A stretch of DNA of 64,000 nt from Acanthornis magna (lineage: Eukaryota > Chordata > Aves > Passeriformes > Acanthizidae). Position 1 is the stretch's first letter, and every line of letters begins with the position of its first letter. Where the stretch lies: assembly GCA_036785705.1 (NCBI GenBank), contig JAWUZG010000013.1, positions 22,913,501 to 22,977,500 on the forward strand, in the 5' to 3' direction. Of the stretch, positions 13,383-21,663 are shown piece after piece. Below the pieces are notes generated by a model, which searched no databases, was not told the origin of the DNA, and saw only the letters and a program-made list of their open reading frames with translations. The translations under genes were made by a program, and so were the position numbers.

Positions 13383-13630
13383 TCACAGAATCATCGAATG
13401 GTCAGGAGGGACCACTGCCTGCCATGGGCAGGGGCACCTTCACCAGACCGCTCTGTCCAGCGCTCCACCCAGCCTGGCCTTGAGCATTTCCAGCGATGGG
13501 GCAGCCACAGCCTCCCTGGACAGCCTGTTCCAGTGCCTCACCACCCTCAAAGGGCGCACTGTCCCTCCTGTAAATCACCCTGGCTCCAAACACACAACAG
13601 CAACATCCAAGCCGTTTCAGGCACACTGGC
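13383..13630 (-). mobile_element. CR1 LINE 3'-end fragment, reverse orientation
   Basis: Starts on the + strand with TCACAGAATCATCGAATGG, the reverse complement of a CR1 tail. It continues with 'ccagcctggccttgagcatttcc' and 'gcagccacagcctccctgg'. The distal boundary is approximate. Confidence 0.92.
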
Positions 13631-13639
13631 AAACATCAT

Positions 13640-16600
13640 GTTGCACTTGGAAATTGTTTTTGAATAGCAAATTCAGTAACTATATTTCATTTATTTATTT
13701 TAAAGTGGTGTTTTCAGTGCATAGCATGGACTGCCACTGGATTCAGTGCTTTTTGGGGTAAGGGACATCCACTCCAGGAAATACAAAGAAACTTCTTGTC
13801 TGTGTCACAGACCTGATCAAATGGAAGCATTTTAAAAGAGAATTTTAAGAAAAAGAAATGGCATTTTTAATGATTACAGAAAACAGTCCATGTCTGTCAG
13901 AAGTTACATTTGTCCTTGTTGCCTCCCTCACGGCTTGGAGTGTGAGTTGCTGGTCTCTGCCATCCTCCAGAGACAAAGCAGGCAGCACCTGTGTGCTGGG
14001 CCGTGAACAGCTGCAGTGTGTATCACCTGTAATTTCAGTGTCAAACTGATCAGTTGCAGCTGCCCAGGATCACAGCAAAAGCCTTTAAACAGAAATGGCA
14101 CTGCAGGTGTGGGACACTGAAACGGGAGTTTCACCCTCAGGGAAAATCTTGACTGCTCACACGCCAATCCTTAGCAATGCTTAAAGATATTTAGACTCCA
14201 TATCTAAGCAAAAACTGCAGACTATGGGCTCAGCTCTGCTGACTACAGTGCCTCAGGGAGCCCCCAGCCCTCTAGGGCCCTCACAGTATTCCCATGTTCA
14301 CATCCAAACCTCCAACAAAGTGTAGGAAAAGCTCTGCTTAGGTCACTGCACAGCTCTTCCCTGTTGAGCTGTTTGTGGCTCTAAATGGGCTCCCCACAAA
14401 ACCGCCCATGTTATGGAGCCAGCTGAGCACTTACAGCCACAAATGATTTCAAGAACATTTATGACTGACTTTAGGATTTTGAAACTTTGATTTTGAATCC
14501 TGGAGGCTTTGCTCCTGAGAGCTGAAGTCTGCAAGCCCAGAATTCAGCAGTACAAGTGAAGATAGCGAAAAGCTGGTGCTCTCAGCTGGAAAGCTCCTTT
14601 ACTGACCTGTGAAGGAGGTATGGGGATGGTCAGTGCTCACCTGGATGGATTTTAGACACTCCAGGTCCTATGCTTCCCAGAGAGCTGTCCTGGACAGTTA
14701 TTGCAGCAGCTACAGACCATGAACTTTGATTTTTATGCAGAAAATATCTCATAATGGACAGCAATAAATTTCTGCTGAGAAATATAGCTGGAGCTGTGTC
14801 CAGTTTAGAAATGGTTCAGAAGAATTTCAAATTACTTGAATGGAACTGAAGCACCTGTACCAGCTCTGAGAGCTGCAGGACTCAGCCTGACACTGACAGT
14901 GGCAACCTGTGGCGTGAAGTACAGAATAGACACAAAGCACCATATTGGAGGTTTTCTACTCTGGTTTCTGTGGCTCCAGCAACAAAATCAATGTCAGGAG
15001 CAGCTACTAGTGCAGCCTTTCCTACCTCCCAAAGGGTGAACCAAAAAAACAACAGTGAAAACACTGTGACCATTTCCTTCATCTGTGTTTTGCAGCCTGG
15101 AAAGTACAAAATGGCCCATTTAACTAGTTGCTGGGAGGTCTCACAAAACCCATCAAGATCCATCTCAGGAGGAGAGCAGAGTCTATCCTTCAGGGTCAGA
15201 AAAGAGCTTTCAGGCAATAAAACTTGACATTGCATTTGAGAAGTCTAATCTGATGTAGTTTGGGGGTTTTATTGTTACTCCTGCCCATATGAAAGCTCCT
15301 CATAAAGATCTTTCTAATAAAAGCATAAGCCAATTAGTAAAGCCATAAAGACAGTGATGAAAGTAAGTCAAACACGATTATAGAGGGATTGCATAACGGG
15401 CATATGAGCACTCCCTCCGTCATCCCTTCACAACAGACAGGGAGCTGCAGCTCCAAGTGATGGCCTGGTGCTGCCACACTCCTGCTTTATTTCAGTAGCA
15501 AAAGCAGTGAAAATACTGGAACCTGGGTCAAAAACACAATAGCCGAAACCTACAAGACAATTTTCTGTGGCACCTTTACAAGCAGTGACATTGTTTTCCA
15601 AGCTGTGCAATGAAAATCCATGGGGATGGTGATGCTGGGCACTTACCTGACCTGCAGGGTGATTTGAAAAATCAGCCTCAAGACCATTTTTCCCTCACAG
15701 TTGCAAAGCTTCTCAGTAAAAACTAACCTGATTCTTGAGCTCTCTTGCTCAATCTTAGCATTCAAGGCAGGCACCAAGACTGGAAATAGTCAGACTACAC
15801 TGTCTGGGTTTTAAGTATTGGAGAACGAGGAGCTGTGACAGGAAATACGAGGCAGCCTTAGCTAGTAGTGGTGCTTTCCCTACAGTAGCACACCTATCAG
15901 CTCCCACCAGCCTTGCAGCTCTGGGTAGGGAGGAGGAGATATATCTGACCTGCATCTGACCCTTGAGCCCACGGGACTGAGTTCAGGGCCAGAGCTGGGA
16001 GTGCTGGAGCTGGTGCGGACACAGCTGGAGGCAGCCACAGCTCCTGCTCACTGAATGGATGCAAAGTGCCACTTTCATACTTATTCCTATTTCCCCACCA
16101 TTATACTGTACCATGCCCTCTTGAGAATTATCCTTTGCAGTATGTGGAGGAAAGCATCAGCTCTACAGCACCCACGGAGGTTTAACATTCACATCAGGAG
16201 ACATAACTCAGCTCTCACCTTTTATGAGCACTTTTATTTACTGCTTGTTTCCCCACTGGCATGGGCAAGCTTTTTTATTCAAACTGATTTGCCCAATTTT
16301 TTTTCCCCCACACAGCACAGCTACAGATCTTGTTCATACAAATTTAGCAAGTACCAAAGTGTCAGCAGTGCACAATTTGCCTTGCCAGCCAGCTTATGTC
16401 CCCTCTACCCCTCCCCTGCATCTTCCATCACGTTTGTACTGGGCTCCTGCAGCAGCCCAGAGCCCAGCTTCGATCACTCCTGCCACAGGTCACGCCGGAG
16501 CTGCCCAGGCCGTGTGCCCACCCGGGCTGGGCCTGTCCCTTCGCTTCTCCGCGGGGACGTGGGCTGTTGTGCCTGGCCTGTGCTCCCCACGCACAGCCAC

Positions 16601-17574
16601 GGCTCTCAGGTACCACTGCAGCTCGCTCAGTGTTTAGTGCTCCTTGCTTTTGGAAACAGCTTCCATGATAATGCCTCAGCGGGCAAGTGGGCCCTTGGGA
16701 ACTCATTTGAAAATGCTTTATATATGCTGTAATACTTTATGGTCCTGCTTCCTAAGCTTTTACCCGCTCCTTTCTGTGCAGAAGCTGTGGGATTCACAGC
16801 CATCAGCCCAAGCATTGGCTTCTTTCTACTTGTGTGCAGCGCTGATGTTCTCACACGGTAGAACCTCCTCTACCAAAGCAATTGGCGAAGTCCCTCCACG
16901 TCGCAGTGGTGATTCCTCTCTGGGTTCTTTGCATTCAGTTTGCTGTTCTTGAGCACTGCCCAACTTTTCACCTGGATGCCATATGGCTTGGGATCCCTTT
17001 CCAGCTGGGTGTAATCTGACACGGCTCCCTCCAGCATACCCCGGCTTTGATGTAATCGCTGTGAGCTGAAAGCTGTAAGACTGTGCCAAACACACAGCAG
17101 CAGCAGCAGCAGCAGCAAATGTTCCTTCCCCGTTTTATTTTCTTTTTCCCTGGGTGTGAATATATCAAGGTACACCAGGATGGTGTATTGGATCAGCTCA
17201 CTAGCTCAGATGGCTACATCCACCTAAGATCGCTCTATCTACAGTGCAACTTTATGCAACAGTTGTCTCAGGAGCTGCACAAAACCTCAGAAGAAATTTT
17301 CCAGAGAAGTCCAGCAGCGTTCCGTGTCTCTGCATTGCATCTACCTGTGTGCAACAGATCACCACAGGTCAGCGACTATCCCACGGAAGAGGCAGAATTC
17401 CAGAATTTCAGTAATTAATTGTATATTTAATTTGTACCTTCTGACAAGGAAGGCCGGTGCTCAGGATCTGGCAGAGCTTTTGCCATTCCTGTTGCATCCC
17501 TGCCAGAGAAAGTCTGCCACAGAGGAAACGAGAGAGGACTGAGCCATCATTCCAGCGCCACTTGCGCCCAGCAG
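13640..17574. other. Intergenic DNA directly 5' of the INPP5A CpG island
   Basis: No supported gene. It contains a 225-codon ATG frame at 16055-16732 (+) with no recognisable domain and a CAG7 tract at 17095-17115. The stretch 17120-17440 is AT/GC-balanced and could hold distal promoter elements, but nothing specific can be named. Confidence 0.5.
17095..17115 (+). repeat. (CAG)7 trinucleotide tract
   Basis: Seven uninterrupted CAG triplets about 1.63 kb upstream of the INPP5A ATG. An open frame reads it as polyglutamine, but no ATG precedes the tract in that frame (it opens at GTG), so I do not call a gene. Confidence 0.93.
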
Positions 17575-17940
17575 GTTCCCAGCGCTGACCCTCGCCCAGC
17601 TCGGGCACGGGGCTTCGGCGCCTGGCGCCCCTCGCTCTGCTCAGCCCTGGCACGGGCCGTCACAGGGGATGCTTCACACAGAGCAGCAGTTACTGATCTC
17701 TCGTTTCTCGGGTTTCTTCGGCAAAGTTAGCGAGCAGGCTCCTTCCGCAGCGCGGTGAGCCGCGGAAGACACCAGGGCACCCACGGAGCCCTGCAGCGCG
17801 CCCCTCCGCGATCCCGGGGCTTGTCCAGCTCCGCCACCCGCCTGTCGTCCCCTTGCGACAGAGCCCCATGGCAGTGCTGCGCCGAGCCCTTCCCGGGGCC
17901 GCTGCCGCTTCCCGCGAGCCTCGCTCGGGCGGCGGCACCG

Positions 17941-18060
17941 CCGGGGCCACCCCGGGGCCACCCTGGGGCCACCCCGGGGCCAACGGCCACCGCCCCCCGG
18001 GGCCACCCCGGGGCCAACGGCCACCGCCCCCCCGGGGCCACGCCGGGGCCAAGCCCGGTG
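17941..18060. repeat. GC-rich tandem repeat inside the CpG island
   Basis: A run of about 12-bp units built on CCCCGGGGCCAC at 17941-17968 passes into a longer unit of 34-35 bp at 17969-18002 and 18003-18037. A partial diverged third copy follows to about 18060. The unit contains CCCCGGGG palindromes and CpGs. It lies roughly 0.7-0.8 kb upstream of the INPP5A ATG. Confidence 0.8.
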
Positions 18061-18292
18061 GCTCGGAGGTGCCGCCGGCCCCGGGGAGCCGCTCCCCCGC
18101 GGGAGCAGCGCCCGCTCCGCCCCGTCCCGCGCCCCGCCCCGGCCGGGCGCCCCGCGGCGCGCAGGTGAGGTACCGCCGGCCCCACCCGCTCTTCGGGGAG
18201 CGGCCGCCGTTCCGAGCAGCGCCGCCCGTGTCCCCCGTGCCGTGTCCCCCCCGCCGCGGGGACAGCCGGGCCGCGGGACAGCGCCGCCGGCT

Positions 18293-18360
18293 GTGCGCGC
18301 GCGCCCCGCCGCGGGTGGCGTTGCCCTTTTAAGAGCAGCGCGAGGCGGCCGTGACGTAGC
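18293..18360 (+). promoter_or_regulatory. INPP5A: Candidate INPP5A core promoter: NRF1-like site, TTTTAA element, CRE core
   Basis: Reading toward the gene there is an alternating GCGCGCGC stretch resembling an NRF1 site (about 18294-18304), a weak TATA-like TTTTAA at 18327-18332, and TGACGT at 18352-18357, the core of a CREB/ATF site. These lie 390-455 bases before the ATG, a plausible distance for a vertebrate 5' UTR. The motifs are visible in the sequence, but their use as a promoter is inferred, and CpG-island promoters usually start at dispersed positions. Confidence 0.45.
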
Positions 18361-18498
18361 GCGCGCAGAGCGCTATCCCAGCGCGCCCGCCCGCACAGCC
18401 GCGAGCGGCGGCGGCACCGCGGAGCGCCCGGACCCGCCCCGGCACCGCCAGCGGCCCCGCCGAGCCCCGCACCGCCCCGCCGGCCCCGCCGCTCTGCC

Positions 18499-18588
18499 AT
18501 GCGCCGCGGCCCGGCGCCAGCCTCCGCCGGCGGGAGCCGTCCCGGCAGCAACAGCGGCAGCAGCAGCGCGGCGGCGGGCGAGCGCTGA
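18499..18588 (+). CDS. Upstream ORF 1 in the predicted INPP5A leader (29 codons)
   Basis: An ATG at 18499 opens a 29-codon frame rich in Ser, Gly, Ala and Arg that stops with TGA at 18586-18588. It lies 250 bases before the INPP5A ATG and in a different frame. The -3 base is a pyrimidine, so initiation would be weak to moderate. It is in the mRNA only if transcription starts upstream of 18499. The peptide has no recognised domain. Any effect would most likely be on scanning ribosomes. Confidence 0.35.
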   Translation: MRRGPAPASAGGSRPGSNSGSSSAAAGER

Positions 18589-18610
18589 GCCGCGGCCCCG
18601 CAGGGCGCGG

Positions 18611-18652
18611 ATGTCCGCTGGCTGCCCGCGCCGGGAGCTTTCGCCGCGCTGA
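18611..18652 (+). CDS. Upstream ORF 2 in the predicted INPP5A leader (13 codons)
   Basis: An ATG at 18611, with G at -3, opens the frame MSAGCPRRELSPR and stops with TGA at 18650-18652. It is in the same frame as INPP5A, but the stop separates it from the main ATG by 96 bases. That spacing would allow partial reinitiation at 18749. Whether it is in the mature leader depends on the true transcription start. Confidence 0.4.
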   Translation: MSAGCPRRELSPR

Positions 18653-18748
18653 CGGGGCGGGCCCGGCGCCCCGCTCGCCGCAGCGCCCCGCGCCCGCCCC
18701 CGGGCTCCCCGCAGCGCCGCCGCTCCCGGCCGCGCTTCCGCCCGCGCC

Positions 18749-18823
18749 ATGGCGGGGAAGGCGGCCGCGGCCGGCGCCGGGGTGCTCCTGGTCACCGCCA
18801 ACGTCGGGTCCCTCTTTGACGAC
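18749..18823 (+). CDS. INPP5A: INPP5A coding exon 1 (partial CDS, 25 codons)
   Basis: This is the first coding exon of type I inositol polyphosphate 5-phosphatase, the enzyme that removes the 5-phosphate of Ins(1,4,5)P3 and Ins(1,3,4,5)P4 and so ends IP3/calcium signalling at the plasma membrane. The exon encodes residues 1-25, starting MAGKAAAAGAG and ending VLLVTANVGSLFDD. From memory of the family this matches human INPP5A (about 412 aa) except for small changes at residues 8-11. VLLVTANVGS is the first beta-strand of the endonuclease/exonuclease/phosphatase fold. Asn18 aligns with the conserved Asn near the metal site of 5-phosphatases. The ATG has a strong Kozak context (G at -3, G at +4). 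The frame stays open until GTAAGTA at 18824, a consensus donor in phase 0, as expected for this gene. The catalytic motifs and the C-terminal prenylation motif lie in exons outside the window. Confidence 0.95.
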
Positions 18824-18830
18824 GTAAGTA
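18824..18830 (+). other. INPP5A: INPP5A exon 1 splice donor
   Basis: GAC|GTAAGTA follows the 25th codon directly and matches the metazoan U1 consensus at +1 to +6. The exon ends in phase 0. Reading through the donor would add an Arg/Gly/Pro-rich, CpG-island-like translation unlike the conserved protein, which supports splicing here. Confidence 0.93.
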
Positions 18831-21587
18831 CCGCGGGCACCGGGGGGAGAGGGGGCTCCGCGGGCCGCCGGTCCCAGCGCCGCCCGCCCCCCGCGCTGCC
18901 GCTCCGGGCGCGGGTGCCGGCGGCGCTCTGGGGCCCGGCGGCCGTCCCGGCCGTGTCCCGGCGCTTCCCGGGGGTGGGACCGCTCTGCCGGAGCCCCGAG
19001 CGAGCGCTGGGGCGCGGGGCGGCGGCGCTGGGAGCGCTGGGAGCGGGGGGCGAGGGGGCGCCGGTGCCGCGTCCCTGTCCCCGAGGTGGTCCTGTGTGAC
19101 ACCGTCCGCAGCGGCCGGGGGCTCCTCGGGGGAGCTCCGCCGAGCGCCCTGCCCGCCTCCGGACGCTCGTCCCCGGCTGCCGGGCACGGCGTGACACGAA
19201 AATGCAGCGTAATTTCTGTTCGGCGTAGTGTGTTCGGGCAAACCTCGGGAGCGTTTCTCGTCGCTGCAAATAAGGCGAGAGCCGCAGCTAGCACGGGCGA
19301 GCAGAGGGAGGAACGCTCGCTGGTGAATCTGCGTGAATGAAGGCAGGTGTTGATGAGTGTCGCCGCGCTCCGAGCCCCGGAGACTGCCCCCGGAGCCGTC
19401 GGGCTCCGCTGAAAGCACTGGCAGAGTCTCCCTGGGCCCGAGCAGTGCAGACACGTCCAGAGCGCGAGGGGAGCGTTTCCAGGGTTTGCTAGTTATAAAG
19501 CCTTGCACATCTGGCAGAGGATTGGGTCCAGGCTCGTGCCGTGTGTTGTTCTTGCTGTGTGTTAGGATGGGCTTTGCTCCAAGCAAAGAGATGCAGTAAC
19601 TGAGGGTTTTTTTAGTCTGGTATTCAAAATCCACTTGGCTTTTTCGTCTGTTTCAAGGCTGTTTTGAAATTCACACTTTAATTGTAACAGCTGTAGTCAA
19701 AGGATGCAGTTCACCTTTTCTAGATGTTAAGTAAACTTTTACAGTTAGCGTTGCACTTAAATGTGCCACTTTGTATTACATGAACACTGTGAAAATGCTC
19801 ATTTCATAGTAATTGTCATGGTTGTGGCCTTGGGTGTATGCAGCATGTGTGTGTGAGTGACACCGGTGTGTTCAGTGGGGTTTCAGCAGGTGGTTCCTGC
19901 ATTTCTCCTTCTCCGTGGCTGGAGCCGAGGGGTGCCACCTGTGTGTCACCAAGCCTGCCATCCAGATGAACCCTGCGACTCCAAGTGCTCTTCTGCTTTG
20001 ACAAGAGCAGGCACTTTGGAGCACTGTCACTGCAGGAATCCCTGGCTGTCAGACCCAGCCATTTCCTGGTTGTTGCTGCTTGGTATTCGCGGCTCCAGGT
20101 GTTCTGTAGCGTGCTCGTTGTGCAGTGTTTGCTGTACCACAGGAACACACTTCAGTTCTAGCCAGCAGCTGCCTTGCCATGAAAAAATTAGTCTTCTACA
20201 GCAACAAAACCGGGCTCATTTGAATCAATTCCCCTGCAGGGTGGGAAATGGGAAGACTGGTCTGAACATCTGTGGTTGTGGTCCTGGTGTTTGGCTGTTG
20301 GGGCTGGGAGTGGTGGCTGCCTGGACAGGCTTCTGGAGTTACCTTAGTGCAGTTCGGGTGCAGGAAAGGTGACATTAACTGGGTTTGGCAACTTGGATCT
20401 TGAGTTGTGTGTGGGAGCTCTCAGTGGCTGGTTCTGCTTGCTGGGCTGTTCCCATGCAGTCGAGGAATATGTTTCTGTGCTGGGACCTGGAGTGATTTCA
20501 GTCCTGAACAAGGACTTGCTTTGATGGACTGTGCCAGAGCTGGGCTGGAAAACCACTTCCCATTCCTTTAACTTATGTTTTCTATTTCTGATTTCAGTGG
20601 GTGGTACATATTTTAATTAAACACTACGCTCTTAGTCAGATGTTGCCTGACCTCAGGATAGTGTAACGCTGTGTGCTGTCCCAAGGCAGTGCAGGAGCAC
20701 GGAGTAGATGGCATGGCCAGGGCCAGGTACCCTGCACTTAGGCAGTCCTGCCAGCTCTGGTGCTGGGATCCCGTTTGCTGTGGGCCAGAGCCCAGTGGGA
20801 ATCATTCCCCTCCGGAGCTCCAGGGCAGGTGCCTGTGTAAGAGGCTGCTTTTGGCAGGCTGGATCAGGGCAGGGGGCTCTGCTGATGGGGGGCCCTGCAC
20901 AGTGGGACTCCTGCCCTCCTTCCACCCTTGTGATGGCTCTGCGTTGCCCTGTCTCTGGGTGTTCAAAGCAGCCGGAGTGGTGCTGTGTGGCAGCAGTGTG
21001 ATTTGCACTTCAGGTGTGTTCTGTGTGAGCTCTGTTTGCTTGGGTGTGCAAATGCTCTTGAGACTAGCATTTTATAGCTTAAAATCCCTTCAGTAGGCAG
21101 GTTTGCCTGGACTGTCTTTCCTACATCATTGGTGTTGCTGACCTGCCTGTGCTTTTGCAGTGAGGGGAAAATTGCTTTTTTTTGCTCTCTGGTTGCCAGA
21201 AGCAGGTTATGATAACACAGGGGTTTGCTCCTGCCAGCCATCCCCATCCACTAATTACCTGTTGGAGTGGTGACCTGGGAACTCATGAATAAACATGGAA
21301 AAGTGAAGAGGGACTGAGTGTTTCATTCCTCTAGCAGTTTTGCTGCTTCATTAAAAATGTTAATGTTAATAGAGTATTAGATCTTCAAATATTCTTCCAA
21401 GTTTCATGAACACGTGCATCTCATGAATATGAATGTGTATGATTTTTTTGTACATTTGTGTTTACTTAAGCATTTAATGCTTTTATTACTATAGAATCAT
21501 TTCCTAGTTTTCTCACAGTATGCACAGTAACAAAAGATGGAGTTCAGGCTACCCATGAGTCACTCTTTCTCTTTTCCCCCTCCTCTG

Positions 21588-21663
21588 ATGCCCCTGCCTA
21601 TGGTAGGGGAATTCAACTAGATAATCTTTAAAGGTCCCTTCCAACCCAAACCTGTGATCCCAT
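21588..21663 (+). mobile_element. CR1 LINE tail, very short
   Basis: A short CR1 3' end of the 'gcccctgcctatggtagggg' type leading to AAAGGTCCCTTCCAACCCAAACC and a decayed terminal repeat. Confidence 0.88.

Larger units (their letters stand above)
18473..18663 (+). promoter_or_regulatory. GC-box cluster upstream of the INPP5A ATG
   Basis: CCGCCCCGCC at about 18472-18481 and GGGGCGGG at 18655-18662 match Sp1/KLF GC boxes. A further CCCCGCCCC lies near 18133-18142. GC boxes are expected by chance in such GC-rich sequence, so each site is weak evidence alone. Together they fit a housekeeping-type promoter. Confidence 0.4.
17575..19465. promoter_or_regulatory. INPP5A: CpG island spanning INPP5A promoter, 5' UTR, exon 1 and start of intron 1
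   Basis: Base composition shifts sharply to GC-rich with dense CpG at about 17575 and fades by about 19465. The flanks on both sides are CpG-poor and AT-richer. The island covers the likely transcription start, the leader and the first donor. Long open frames on both strands inside it (for example about 17.73-18.55 kb on the minus strand) reflect low stop-codon frequency in GC-rich DNA and show no recognisable protein. Boundaries are by eye, not from an observed/expected calculation. Confidence 0.88.

Noticed and set aside
17083..17418. 111-codon frame with a polyglutamine run
   Set aside because: No ATG precedes the CAG tract in frame and no homology is recognised. The polyQ simply reflects the CAG7 microsatellite.
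1..17574. Exons of the expected upstream neighbour PWWP2B
   Set aside because: No PWWP-domain-like translation or other recognised coding sequence was seen. The neighbour, if present, is presumably further upstream.
17674..19634. Long open frames on both strands across the CpG island (up to 321 codons)
   Set aside because: High GC lowers stop-codon frequency. The translations are Arg/Pro/Ala/Gly-rich with no domains and overlap a well-supported promoter and exon. Only the 25-codon INPP5A segment has family support.
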